Notes: a model not told the origin generated them from the letters alone. DNA of 64,000 nucleotides from RPQJ01 sp963732415 (GCA_963732415.1 CAVSZK010000005.1:186001-250000); one strand, 5' to 3'; positions 27,334 to 36,055 are shown, counted from the stretch's first letter. Translations and numbers: made by a program.

Positions 27334-28262
27334 AGCGCGCGACCGAACGCGGCCTGGAAACGGTCCCGGAACTCGCTCATCGTGAATGTGTGCGCCTGGG
27401 TCCCGGCGTGGGCAATCTTGATCGCCCCCATCAGCGAGGCGACGCGGCCAGTCGTCTCCCAGTCGAGCCCGTTCATCAGGCCGAACAGCAGCCCGGCGCG
27501 ATATGCGTCGCCGCAACCGGTGGGATCGACCACCGCTTCAGGCGACGCCGCGGGGATGACGTGCTCCTGCCCGCCGGCATGGATGACGCTGCCGTCGGCG
27601 CCCCTGGTCACCACCAGCGCGCTGACGCGACTGGCGATCTCGGCGTGCGAGAGCCCGGTGCGTTCGCAAAGCAGCTGGCCTTCGTAGTCGTTCACCGCCA
27701 CCCAGGTGGATTTCTCGATGAAATCGAGCAGTTCCGCCCCGTCGAACATCGGCAGCCCCTGACCCGGGTCGAACAACATCGGCGTGCCAGCCTCCGCGAA
27801 CTGCGCCGCGTGGCGCAGCATGCCCTCGCGCCCGTCCGGCGCCACGAGCCCGAGCGTGCAGCCGGGAACCTGCGAGACGTGGTTCAGGTGCGAATGGTTC
27901 ATCGCACCCGGGTGGAACGCAGTGATCTGGTTGTCGTCGAGGTCGGTGGTGATGAAGGCCTGCGCCGTGAACTCGCCATCCACCACCCGGACCTGAGACA
28001 CATCCACCGAGCGCTCCCGCAGCCAGCGCTCGTAGGGCGCGAAGTCGTGCCCCACGGTTGCCATCGGCACGCCGGCACCGCCGAGCAGCGCGAGGTTGTA
28101 GGCGATGTTGCCCGCGCAGCCGCCGAAATTGCGTCGCATGCTGGGAACCAGGAAAGCAACGTTCAGCATGTGGATGCGATCGGGCAGGATGTGGTCCCGG
28201 AACCTGCCCGGAAATACCATCACCGTGTCGAAGGCGACCGATCCGCAGATGAGGGCCGTCAC
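27330..28262 (-). CDS. PfkB family carbohydrate/nucleoside kinase (adenosine-kinase-like)
   Basis: The 310-residue kinase shows the first PfkB signature as RRNFGGCAGNIAYNLALLGG and the catalytic/anion-hole signature as VVDPTGCGDAYRAGLLFGL; the usual Ala in GAGD is replaced by Cys. N-terminal ICGSVAFDTVMVFPG and FRDHILPD are typical of adenosine-kinase-like members. Substrate may be adenosine or a sugar. The GTG at 28262 overlaps the gcvPB stop and its own stop overlaps the protease GTG. Position behind the glycine cleavage genes puts it under the same riboswitch unless an internal promoter exists. Confidence 0.87.
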   Translation of the reverse strand: MTALICGSVAFDTVMVFPGRFRDHILPDRIHMLNVAFLVPSMRRNFGGCAGNIAYNLALLGGAGVPMATVGHDFAPYERWLRERSVDVSQVRVVDGEFTAQAFITTDLDDNQITAFHPGAMNHSHLNHVSQVPGCTLGLVAPDGREGMLRHAAQFAEAGTPMLFDPGQGLPMFDGAELLDFIEKSTWVAVNDYEGQLLCERTGLSHAEIASRVSALVVTRGADGSVIHAGGQEHVIPAASPEAVVDPTGCGDAYRAGLLFGLMNGLDWETTGRVASLMGAIKIAHAGTQAHTFTMSEFRDRFQAAFGRAL

Positions 28263-29713
28263 GCCGCCTTCCACGCGACGTCGAGTTGTTTCGCGGCGCG
28301 CACGTCGTCGAGCCGACGGACCGGCAATGTATAGGGCGCGCCCTTGAGCTTCGCGGGGTCGGTCATCGCTTCCTCGCGGATAGCCACCATCGCGTCGACG
28401 AACGCGTCCAGTTCCTGCTTCGACTCGGTCTCCGTCGGCTCGATCAGCAGGCACTCTGGCACCAGCAGCGGGAAATAGGTCGTCGGCGCGTGGAACCCGT
28501 AGTCGAGCAGCCGCTTTGCAAAGTCCATCGCCGTCGTGCCGTAGTCGCGGGCCTCGTGCTTCAGCGTGATGATGAACTCATGACCGGCCCGCCGCTCCGG
28601 GTAGGCGAGTTCGAAACCGGCAGCGGCCAGGCGCACCATCAGGTAGTTCGCATTCAACGTGGCGAACTCGGACACGCGGCTCATGCCGTCCCGGCCGAGC
28701 ATGCGCATGTAGACGTACGCGCGCAGCAGCACACCCGTGTTGCCCATGAACGCCGACAGCCGTCCGATGGTCTGCGGCAGGTCTCGCTCGTCGAGCCAGC
28801 GATAGCTGTCGCCGTCGCGGCCGACCAGCGGCACCGGCATGAACGGCAGCAGGCGCTCGCCGACGCCCACCGCACCGGACCCCGGTCCGCCGCCACCGTG
28901 CGGGGTAGAGAAGGTCTTGTGCAGGTTCATGTGGATGACGTCGAAATCCATGTCCCCGGGCCGGACCTTGCCCAGGATCGCGTTCAGGTTGGCCCCGTCG
29001 TAATAGAGCAGCCCGCCCGCGTCGTGCACGATCCTGGCCACCTCGCCGATGCGACGCTCGAAGACACCGAGCGTGGAAGGGTTGGTGAGCATGATGCCCG
29101 CGGTGCGCGGTCCGACCGCCGCTCGCAGCGCCTCCACGTCGATGTCGCCGTTCGGCAGCGAGGCGATCTCCTTCACGGTGCAGCCGCACATCGTGGCGGT
29201 CGCCGGGTTGGTGCCGTGCGCGGCGTCGGGCACGATGATTTCTGTGCGTGCGACGTCGTTCCTCGCCTGGTGATAGGCCCGGATCATCGCCACGCCGGCG
29301 AACTCGCCCTGCGCACCCGCCATCGGCGTGAGCGACACGCCGCGCATGCCGGTGACTTCCTTCAGCATTTCCTGCAGTTCGTACAGGCAACGCAGGATTC
29401 CCTGGCCGGTGCGGTCAGCGGCGAGCGGATGGCGTGACAGGAATTCCGGCAGCATCGCGTACTGGTTACAGGCGCGCGGGTTGTACTTCATCGTGCACGA
29501 CCCGAGCGGGTAGAAATGCGTGTCGATCGAGAAGTTGAGCTGCGACAGTCGCGTGAAATGCCGCACCGTCTGCAGTTCCGAGACCTCGGGAAGTACCGGC
29601 GGCCGGGCGCGGCGCAGCGCCTCCGGGATCGAGGGCTCGAGGCGCTCGAGCGGGTACTGGGCCCCGGCGCTGCGGCCGGGGACGGAGTGTTCGAAAATCA
29701 GTTTCTCGAGCAT
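28259..29713 (-). CDS. gcvPB: Glycine dehydrogenase (decarboxylating) subunit 2
   Basis: This is the PLP-binding subunit of the split P-protein, which decarboxylates glycine and loads the aminomethyl group on lipoyl-GcvH. The 484-residue product has the PLP lysine in HMNLHKTFSTPHGGGGPGSG and conserved DTHFYPLGSCTMKYNP, AAHGTNPATA and NPSTLGVFE. E. coli has one fused chain; here the protein is in two subunits, as in Thermus and many gammaproteobacteria. ATG 29713 follows gcvPA by 8 bases. Confidence 0.96.
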   Translation of the reverse strand: MLEKLIFEHSVPGRSAGAQYPLERLEPSIPEALRRARPPVLPEVSELQTVRHFTRLSQLNFSIDTHFYPLGSCTMKYNPRACNQYAMLPEFLSRHPLAADRTGQGILRCLYELQEMLKEVTGMRGVSLTPMAGAQGEFAGVAMIRAYHQARNDVARTEIIVPDAAHGTNPATATMCGCTVKEIASLPNGDIDVEALRAAVGPRTAGIMLTNPSTLGVFERRIGEVARIVHDAGGLLYYDGANLNAILGKVRPGDMDFDVIHMNLHKTFSTPHGGGGPGSGAVGVGERLLPFMPVPLVGRDGDSYRWLDERDLPQTIGRLSAFMGNTGVLLRAYVYMRMLGRDGMSRVSEFATLNANYLMVRLAAAGFELAYPERRAGHEFIITLKHEARDYGTTAMDFAKRLLDYGFHAPTTYFPLLVPECLLIEPTETESKQELDAFVDAMVAIREEAMTDPAKLKGAPYTLPVRRLDDVRAAKQLDVAWKAA

Positions 29714-29721
29714 GTCGGTCC

Positions 29722-31104
29722 TCACGCTGCGGAGGCGGCAGCCGTGCCGCACATTATTTGTCGGAGCGCCCGCGCATAGGTGTCGATGTCCTCGGGCGTG
29801 CGCGTCTCCGTGGCACACACCAGGAGCACGTTGCCGAGTGCCGGGTAGTCCGCGGTCGCGTCGAACCCGCCGACGATCCCGCGCGCTGCGAGCGCGTCGA
29901 GCACGCCGCGCACGGGGCGGTCGAGCACCAGCAGCGCCTCGTGGAAGCGCGGCCGGTCAAACGCGACACGGACGCCTGGGATCTTCGCCAGCGCGTCGAC
30001 CAGCGCGGCGCTGCGCTCCATGCAGGTGGCCGCCACCTGCGCCAGTCCCCGCGCACCGAGCAGCGACATGTGGATCGTCGCCGCCGTGACCAGCAGGCCC
30101 TGGTTGGTACAGATGTTGGACGTAGCCTTGCTGCGACGGATGTGCTGCTCGCGCGCCTGCAGCGTGAGCGTATAGCCGGGCTTTCCGTCGAGGTCCACCG
30201 TGCGCCCGATGATGCGGCCTGGCATCTGCCGGATGTGTTCCATCCTGGTCGTCATGAAGCCGAAGTAGGGACCACCGGAGGACAGCGGCACGCCCAGGGG
30301 CTGCCCCTCGCCGCAGACGATGTCGGCGCCGCGCGCGCCCCACTCGCCGGGCGGCTTCAACAACGCCAGGGAAACCGGGTTGACCACGGCGATCACCAGC
30401 ATGCCCATCTCGTGTGCGAGGTCGGTGAGTTGATCCACGTCCTCCAGCGTGCCGAAGAAATTCGGCTGTTGGATCACCAGCGCGGTGATGTCCTCGCCAC
30501 GATAGCGCTCGAGGCTCGCCGCCGGCGTGTGGCCGCCGCGGTCGTCGTAGCCAAGCAGCTCGAAGGCGAGCCGCTGGTTGCCGGCAACTGCCTTTGCTAC
30601 GTCCCGGTACCTGGGATTCAGCGCTACCGGCAGCAGTATGCGTGCCGATTTCGACTTGCGATGCGCACGTACTGCCATCAGGCATGCCTCGCCGAGCGCG
30701 GTAGCACCGTCGTACAGCGATGCGTTTGATGCGTCCATCCCGGTCAGGCTCGCCATCATCGACTGGTATTCATACAGCAGCTGCAGCGTGCCCTGGCTGG
30801 CTTCGGCCTGGTACGGCGTATAGGCACTGTAGAACTCGCCGCGCGAAACGAGGGCCCAGACCGCCGAGGGCACGTGGTGCTCATAGGCACCGGCGCCGAT
30901 GAAGTTGAGCGGCCGCCCGTCCTGGGCCGCGCGCTCCGACATCAGCCGGCCGATCTGCATCTCGGAGGTGGCCGGCGGAATGCCTTTCAGCTCGCCACAG
31001 CGCAGCTCCGCCGGGATCTCGTCGAACAGCGCCTCGGTGCCCGGTGCGCCGATTGCGGCCAGCATGTCGCGGACGTCGTCCGCGGTGTGCGGGATGAAGG
31101 GCAT
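29722..31104 (-). CDS. gcvPA: Glycine dehydrogenase (decarboxylating) subunit 1
   Basis: The 460-residue subunit corresponds to the N-terminal half of P-protein and supports the PLP half. It begins PFIPHTADDVRDMLAAIG and contains FIGAGAYEHHVPSAV, FYSAYTPYQAEASQGTLQLL, SLYDGATALGEA and RTSNICT-like SKATSNICTNQGL. It is 15 bases after gcvH and 8 before gcvPB. All are family hallmarks. Confidence 0.96.
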   Translation of the reverse strand: MPFIPHTADDVRDMLAAIGAPGTEALFDEIPAELRCGELKGIPPATSEMQIGRLMSERAAQDGRPLNFIGAGAYEHHVPSAVWALVSRGEFYSAYTPYQAEASQGTLQLLYEYQSMMASLTGMDASNASLYDGATALGEACLMAVRAHRKSKSARILLPVALNPRYRDVAKAVAGNQRLAFELLGYDDRGGHTPAASLERYRGEDITALVIQQPNFFGTLEDVDQLTDLAHEMGMLVIAVVNPVSLALLKPPGEWGARGADIVCGEGQPLGVPLSSGGPYFGFMTTRMEHIRQMPGRIIGRTVDLDGKPGYTLTLQAREQHIRRSKATSNICTNQGLLVTAATIHMSLLGARGLAQVAATCMERSAALVDALAKIPGVRVAFDRPRFHEALLVLDRPVRGVLDALAARGIVGGFDATADYPALGNVLLVCATETRTPEDIDTYARALRQIMCGTAAASAA

Positions 31105-31119
31105 GGTCTCACCAGTGGG

Positions 31120-31515
31120 TCAGTGGGTTTCCGCCGCCAGCGCGGCCTCGTAGGCAGCCGCGTCGAGCAATGCCGCGAACTGTGACTTGTCGTCGGGCCG
31201 GATTCGCATCAGCCAACCGGCACCATAGGGATCCTGGTTGATAAGTTCGGGCTGGCCGCCAAGGTCGGCATTGGACGCGACGATCTCGCCGCCGACCGGG
31301 CTGTAGACGTCCGAGGCGGCCTTCACCGACTCGACGACGGCACACGCTTCGCCTGCGGCAACCCGGCGGCCCTGCTCAGGCACCTCGGCAAACACCAGGT
31401 CGCCGAGCGCCTGCTGCGCATGGTCGGAGATGCCTATCGTGATGGTGCCGTCATCCTCGAGTCGGGCCCATTCGTGCGACTTCATGAATCGGAGATCTGC
31501 GGGAACGCTGCTCAT
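31120..31515 (-). CDS. gcvH: Glycine cleavage system H protein
   Basis: GcvH is the lipoyl carrier that shuttles aminomethyl and reducing equivalents between P, T and L proteins. The 131-residue protein has FMKSHEWARLEDDGTI, GDLVFAEVPEQG and the lipoylation lysine in VVESVKAASDVYSPV. The ATG at 31515 has TGGAG upstream. It is 22 bases after gcvT. Confidence 0.97.
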   Translation of the reverse strand: MSSVPADLRFMKSHEWARLEDDGTITIGISDHAQQALGDLVFAEVPEQGRRVAAGEACAVVESVKAASDVYSPVGGEIVASNADLGGQPELINQDPYGAGWLMRIRPDDKSQFAALLDAAAYEAALAAETH

Positions 31516-31537
31516 GACGTACTCCAGGGAGAAAGTT

Positions 31538-32629
31538 TCAAAGTGCGATGGCGATCCGCCCGTGGCGGACGAACGGCGGGCGCACCACAGTCGCGGCCAG
31601 CAGCCGCCCGCGAATCTCGACCTCGCAGCGATCCGTGGTCTGGGACGGAACCCGTGCCAGCCCGATCGAGCGCTCGAGTGTCGGTGAGAACGTGCCGCTG
31701 GTGACCTCGCCCTCGCCGACGGCAGGGACGATCACTTTCTGGTGCGAGCGCAAGACCGCCCGGTCGCTGAGCACCAGGCCAACCTGCTTGCGCGGTACGC
31801 CGCGCGCCTTCTGTTCGACCAGCGCGGCGCGGCCGATGAAGTCCCGATCCTGCGGCTCCCAGGCAATTGTCCAGGCCAGCCCGCTCTCGAGCGGCGACAC
31901 GGTCTCGTCCATGTCACTGCCATAAAGGTTCATGCCAGCCTCGAGGCGCAGAGTGTCACGCGCGCCCAGGCCGCAAGGCATTACGCCGGCATGTCGCAGG
32001 CGGTCCCAGAACCCGGCCGCAGAGCCTGTCGGCAGCATGATTTCCCAGCCGTCCTCGCCCGTGTATCCGGTTCGTGCCACGAACCAGTCGCCGGCCGGTA
32101 CGCCGAAGAACGGCTCGAGGTCCATGGCCTGCGCGGCGAGGCCCGGATCAAGCAGTGTCGACGCCTTCTGCCGGGCGTTCGGCCCCTGCACGGCGATCAT
32201 TGCCAGGTCGAGGCGTGGCTCGACGGATACGTCGTAGGCGCCGGCGTGCTCACGCAGCCAGGCGATGTCCTTGTCTCGGGTACCGGCGTTCACCACCATC
32301 CGGTACCAGCGGTCGTCGAGGTAATAGACGATCAGGTCGTCGATGATTCCGCCGTGCTCGCGCAGCATGCAGGAATAAAGCGCCTTGCCCGACCGGGTGA
32401 GCTTTGCGACGTCATTGGCGAGCACCCGGCGCAGGAAGTCGCGCACCCTCGGCCCACGCAGGTCCACGACGCACATGTGGGACACGTCGAACATGCCCGC
32501 GTCGCGGCGCACACCATGATGTTCCTCGATCTGCGAGCCGTAGTTGACCGGCATGTCCCAGCCGCCGAAGTCGACCATTCGCGCGCCGCCGGCAGCGTGC
32601 GTTTCGTAGAGCGGAGTGCGCAGTCCCAT
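31538..32629 (-). CDS. gcvT: Glycine cleavage system aminomethyltransferase (T protein)
   Basis: GcvT transfers the aminomethyl carbon to tetrahydrofolate, making methylene-THF and ammonia. The 363-residue product begins GLRTPLYETHAAGGARMVDF and has GMFDVSHMCVVDLRG, ARTGYTGEDGWEI and the final SGTFSPTLERSIGLARVP. The ATG at 32629 is chosen because it begins the conserved N-terminus; the frame is open back through the riboswitch but encodes nothing recognisable. It is the first gene behind the glycine riboswitch. Dihydrolipoamide dehydrogenase is not in this window. Confidence 0.96.
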   Translation of the reverse strand: MGLRTPLYETHAAGGARMVDFGGWDMPVNYGSQIEEHHGVRRDAGMFDVSHMCVVDLRGPRVRDFLRRVLANDVAKLTRSGKALYSCMLREHGGIIDDLIVYYLDDRWYRMVVNAGTRDKDIAWLREHAGAYDVSVEPRLDLAMIAVQGPNARQKASTLLDPGLAAQAMDLEPFFGVPAGDWFVARTGYTGEDGWEIMLPTGSAAGFWDRLRHAGVMPCGLGARDTLRLEAGMNLYGSDMDETVSPLESGLAWTIAWEPQDRDFIGRAALVEQKARGVPRKQVGLVLSDRAVLRSHQKVIVPAVGEGEVTSGTFSPTLERSIGLARVPSQTTDRCEVEIRGRLLAATVVRPPFVRHGRIAIAL

Positions 32630-32653
32630 GTGTGATTTCCCGCAGCCAGAAAT

Positions 32654-32687
32654 GAAAAGAGGCGACGGACCGCTCAGGCCCGCCGCC
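32654..32687 (-). terminator. Intrinsic terminator in the gcv riboswitch expression platform
   Basis: On the minus strand GGCGGCGGGCC (32677-32687) pairs fully with GGTCCGTCGCC (32661-32671), including two G-U pairs, around a 5-nt loop, and is followed by TCTTTTC (32654-32660). It starts immediately after the last aptamer strand, 25 bases before the gcvT ATG, so it is probably the element the riboswitch controls. Confidence 0.7.
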
Positions 32688-32840
32688 CCTCTGTCCTGTG
32701 ACCTGAGAGATCGGGCGCCGGTGGACCGGCGCCGCACCCCTTCGGTGGGCCCCTCGCGGGGCCGCTCTCCAGAGCCCATCAAGCACCGCCGTACCTTTGC
32801 CTGAGCGTTTCCGGGCGGGTTGCGCCTTCGGCGGAACAAG
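32686..32840 (-). promoter_or_regulatory. Glycine riboswitch, tandem aptamers, upstream of gcvT
   Basis: Read on the minus strand, the downstream aptamer is canonical: CTCTGGAGAG (32765-32774), CCGAAGG (32739-32745), CTCTCAGG (32702-32709) and AGGACAGAGGGG (32686-32697). The upstream aptamer shows CGCCGAAGGCGCAA around 32825-32831 and CTCAGGCAAAGG around 32794-32805. Its 5' GGAGAG strand is not adjacent; the best match is at 32892-32897, beyond a 33-bp palindrome. In this family glycine binding turns on the cleavage operon, here presumably by preventing the terminator that follows. Confidence 0.9.
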
Positions 32841-32845
32841 CTGCA

Positions 32846-32878
32846 ACCAAAAATCGGTGCCAGGCACCTATTTATGGT
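32846..32878. repeat. 33-bp palindrome inside the riboswitch leader
   Basis: The element runs ACCA-AAAATC-GGTGCCAGGCACC-TATTTATGGT, with a perfect GGTGCC/GGCACC core (32856-32868) and imperfectly matched flanks (ACCA/TGGT and AAAT/ATTT). On the minus strand the core is followed by GATTTTT, so it also looks like an intrinsic terminator. The shape is that of a REP-type or MITE-type palindrome; copy number elsewhere cannot be judged here. Confidence 0.7.
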
Positions 32879-32897
32879 CGCTACCTGCCCTCTCTCC

Positions 32898-33035
32898 GGA
32901 CGGGCCTTGCGATGGGTGACGGAATGGTACCCGAGCACGACTGGCTCGGCCAGCCAACCCGGGGGTATGACTTGTCAATTCGGCCCCGGGGCCGGAACAT
33001 CCCCGACCCTGACGAATATTCGGAGCGTCCCGCCC
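32898..33035. other. Divergent promoter region between gcv leader and DUF885 gene
   Basis: No gene is seen. On the minus strand TTGACA occurs at 32969-32974 but no good -10 lies 16-18 bp further, so the gcv promoter is not pinned down. A CTGGC/GCCAG hairpin lies near 32940-32953 and a GGCCCCGGGGCC palindrome at about 32982-32993. On the plus strand I see no convincing promoter for the DUF885 gene. Confidence 0.4.
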
Positions 33036-34829
33036 ATGCGAGTCCCCTTTCGCGCCCTGGTCCCCATCCTCGTGCTGGCGGCCACCTGGGCAGGAACACC
33101 GGCGGCAGTCGCGGCCAGCGACGCCGACGCACGCCTGAATTCGCTGTTCCAGTCCGAGTGGGAGCGCGGTCTGCGCCAGAACCCCCTCGCGGCGACGTAC
33201 ATTGGTGACCACCGCTACGACGACCGCTGGCCGGACCTGTCCGCCGAAGCGCTCGCGAAAAGCCATTTGGAGGACCAGGCGGTGCTCGAGACGCTGGCCG
33301 GAATCGAGCCCGCCTCGCTCACGGACGCCGGCCGGCTGAACCGTGAGCTGTTCCGGCGCACGTATCAGCAATCCGTGGATGCCTACCAGTGGGGCCTCCA
33401 GTACATGCCGATCAACCAGCGCGGCGGCGTGCAGTCGGTGAGTGAACTGGCAGGCCTGATCGAATTCTCGACCGCCCGTGACTACGAGAACTGGATTGCG
33501 CGCCTCGACGGAATCGGACCGTACGTGGACCAGAACATCGCGCTGATGCGCGAGGGCGCGCGACGCGGACTGATGCAGCCGAAAATCATCATGCAACGCG
33601 TCCCCGACCAGATCGCGAAGCAGGTGGTCGTCGATCCGGAAGCGAGCCCGTTCTACGCGCCATTCCGCAAGATGCCGGCAGACATGCCCGCAGCGGAGCA
33701 GGAACGCCTGCGCGCGGCGGGACGCGCCGCGATCACCGGCTCGGTCGTTCCCGCTTACAAGCGGCTGCAGGACTACTTCGTCAAGGACTACCTGCCCGCA
33801 AGCACCGATTCCGTCGGCGTGTGGGCCCTGCCGGGTGGCGAGGCCTGGTACCAGCAGCGAATCGCGTGGTTCACGACCACGAACCTGACGGCGGACCAGA
33901 TCCACCAGATCGGTCTCGACGAAGTCGCGCGCATCCGCGGCGAGATGCAGAAGATCATCGAGCAGGTCGGGTTCAAGGGCAGCTTCGCGGAATTCCTGCA
34001 CTATCTTCGCACCGACCCGAAGTTCCGCTACACGGATCCGGAGCAGCTGCTCACTGCCTACATGGCCATGGCAAAGCGCATCGACCCGCTGCTCCCGCAG
34101 TACTTTGGCAAGCTGCCGCGCCTGACCTACGGGGTGAGACCAATCCCCGCCGAGTCGGCGCCCGACACGACCACGGCGTACTACCAGCCGGGCGCGCTCG
34201 ACGGCCGCCGTGCGGGCTACTACTACGTGAACCTGTACAAGCCCGAGAGCCGGCCCACGTACGAGATCCCGGTGCTGACCATCCACGAGGCAGTTCCGGG
34301 CCACCACCTGCAGATCGCGCTTGCCCAGGAACTCGGCGACCTGCCGATGTTCCGCCGCGACTTCGAGGCCACGGCATTCGTCGAGGGCTGGGCCCTTTAC
34401 AGCGAGAGCCTTGGACAGGACATGGGATTCTATGCCGACCCCTACGACAAGTTCGGCCAGCTCACCTACGAAATGTGGCGCGCCGTGCGCCTGGTGGTGG
34501 ACACCGGGATACACCACAAGCACTGGACCCGCGAACAGGCAATCCAGTTCTTCAAGGACAACGCGGCAAAGGACGAGCTCGACATCGTCAACGAGATCGA
34601 CCGCTACATTTCCTGGCCCGGCCAGGCGCTCGCCTACAAGATCGGCGAGTTGAAGATCAAGGAACTGCGTGGCCGTGCCGAGTCGGCGCTCGGATCCGCA
34701 TTCGACCTGCGCGCGTTCCACGACGTGGTGCTCGGCAGCGGTGCCATCCCGCTCGACGTGCTCGAGGGCAACGTGCAGCGCTGGATCGCGGAGCGATCGG
34801 CGGCGACCAGGGCGCAGCCGGGCCAATGA
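33036..34829 (+). CDS. DUF885 family secreted peptidase-like protein
   Basis: The 597-residue protein starts with a signal peptide (MRVPFRALVPILVLAATWAG, cut near AVAA) and belongs to the DUF885 family. It carries the family's metal-type motif TIHEAVPGHHLQIALAQ, an HExxPGHH signature resembling gluzincin sites, followed by EGWALYSESLGQDMG with the likely third ligand Glu, and ending in RYISWPGQALAYKIGE. Members are thought to be zinc-dependent peptidases or dipeptidases, though few are characterised. Start at 33036 gives the signal peptide. Its stop overlaps the ispG ATG. Confidence 0.86.
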   Translation: MRVPFRALVPILVLAATWAGTPAAVAASDADARLNSLFQSEWERGLRQNPLAATYIGDHRYDDRWPDLSAEALAKSHLEDQAVLETLAGIEPASLTDAGRLNRELFRRTYQQSVDAYQWGLQYMPINQRGGVQSVSELAGLIEFSTARDYENWIARLDGIGPYVDQNIALMREGARRGLMQPKIIMQRVPDQIAKQVVVDPEASPFYAPFRKMPADMPAAEQERLRAAGRAAITGSVVPAYKRLQDYFVKDYLPASTDSVGVWALPGGEAWYQQRIAWFTTTNLTADQIHQIGLDEVARIRGEMQKIIEQVGFKGSFAEFLHYLRTDPKFRYTDPEQLLTAYMAMAKRIDPLLPQYFGKLPRLTYGVRPIPAESAPDTTTAYYQPGALDGRRAGYYYVNLYKPESRPTYEIPVLTIHEAVPGHHLQIALAQELGDLPMFRRDFEATAFVEGWALYSESLGQDMGFYADPYDKFGQLTYEMWRAVRLVVDTGIHHKHWTREQAIQFFKDNAAKDELDIVNEIDRYISWPGQALAYKIGELKIKELRGRAESALGSAFDLRAFHDVVLGSGAIPLDVLEGNVQRWIAERSAATRAQPGQ

Positions 34830-36055
34830 CCCGCCTGCCACGCCGGCGGAGCGTCCCGGTGCGCGTCGGTCGCGTGGTGATCGGCGGCGAGCACCCTGTC
34901 GTGGTGCAGTCGATGACCAACACGGACACCGCGGACGTCGAGGCCACGGCGCTGCAGGTACGCGCACTCGCGATGGCGGGCTCGGAGATGGTGCGTGTCA
35001 CGGTCAACACCGAGGAGGCCGCCGCGGCAGTTCCCGCGATCGCGGCGCGCGTCCGCGAACTCGGCATGGACGTGCCGCTGGTGGGTGACTTCCACTTCAA
35101 CGGGCACAAGCTGCTGCGCGAGCATCCGGAATGTGCCGAAACACTGGCCAAGTACCGCATCAATCCGGGCAACGTGGGTCGCGGCAGCAAGCGTGATCCG
35201 CAGTTCGCCGAGATGATCGAGATCGCCTGCCGCCATGAGAAGCCGGTGCGCATTGGCGTCAACTGGGGCAGCCTCGACCAGGACCTGCTCACGCGGCTGA
35301 TGGACGAGAACTCAAGGAACCTCGAGCCGCTCGACGCGGTGGACGTGGTCCGTGAAGCACTCGTGGTATCCGCGCTCGACAGTGCGACGCGAGCCGAGGA
35401 ACTGGGACTGTCCCACGATCGCATCGTCATCTCCTGCAAGGTGAGCGGCGTGCAGGACCTGATCGGCGTCTATCGCAACCTCGCGGTGCGCTGTGACTAC
35501 CCGTTGCACCTGGGCCTGACCGAGGCCGGCATGGGCTCGAAGGGCATCGTCGCCTCCACCGCGGCGATGTCGGTGCTGCTGCAGGAAGGCATCGGAGATA
35601 CGATTCGTGTGTCGCTGACGCCGGATCCGGGTGGCGATCGCACGAAGGAGGTCCAGGTCGCCCAGGAAATGCTGCAGACAATGGGACTGCGTTCGTTCAC
35701 GCCGATGGTCGTGGCCTGCCCCGGTTGCGGACGCACGACGTCGACCTACTTCCAGGAACTGGCGCAGAAGATCCAGGCGCACCTTCGTGAGCGCATGCCG
35801 GACTGGCGGCGGCGCTATGCGGGCGTCGAGGAAATGACGGTTGCCGTGATGGGCTGCGTGGTGAACGGGCCTGGCGAGAGCAAGCACGCGAACATCGGCA
35901 TCAGCCTGCCCGGCACCGGCGAACGACAGGTCGCCCCTGTCTACGTGGACGGCGAGAAGGGACCGACGCTGAAGGGCGAACGCATCGCCGAGGAATTCCA
36001 GGCGCTCGTGGAGCAATACGTCGAGCGCACTTTTGGCACGAGGACTCCACCATGA
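34826..36055 (+). CDS. ispG: 4-hydroxy-3-methylbut-2-en-1-yl diphosphate synthase (flavodoxin)
   Basis: IspG converts MEcPP to HMBPP in the MEP isoprenoid pathway with a [4Fe-4S] cluster. The 409-residue product has VVVQSMTNTDTADVEAT, VGDFHFNGHKLL, NPGNVG, and the cluster ligands in VACPGCGRTTSTYF and VMGCVVNGPGESKHANIG, where the Glu is also a ligand/catalytic residue. It lies in an ATGA overlap with DUF885 upstream and with phhB downstream. E. coli IspG is 372 residues; here the extra length is in an insertion around residues 230-290. Confidence 0.96.
   Translation: MTRLPRRRSVPVRVGRVVIGGEHPVVVQSMTNTDTADVEATALQVRALAMAGSEMVRVTVNTEEAAAAVPAIAARVRELGMDVPLVGDFHFNGHKLLREHPECAETLAKYRINPGNVGRGSKRDPQFAEMIEIACRHEKPVRIGVNWGSLDQDLLTRLMDENSRNLEPLDAVDVVREALVVSALDSATRAEELGLSHDRIVISCKVSGVQDLIGVYRNLAVRCDYPLHLGLTEAGMGSKGIVASTAAMSVLLQEGIGDTIRVSLTPDPGGDRTKEVQVAQEMLQTMGLRSFTPMVVACPGCGRTTSTYFQELAQKIQAHLRERMPDWRRRYAGVEEMTVAVMGCVVNGPGESKHANIGISLPGTGERQVAPVYVDGEKGPTLKGERIAEEFQALVEQYVERTFGTRTPP

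Noticed and set aside
32969..32974. TTGACA as the gcv promoter -35 (minus strand)
   Set aside because: The region 16-18 bp further reads GGCTGG-like sequence with no -10; left as unresolved rather than called.
32868..34967. 699-codon open frame antisense to the DUF885 gene
   Set aside because: Same GC effect; composition is Arg/Val/Asp-rich without domains and it covers a recognised gene.
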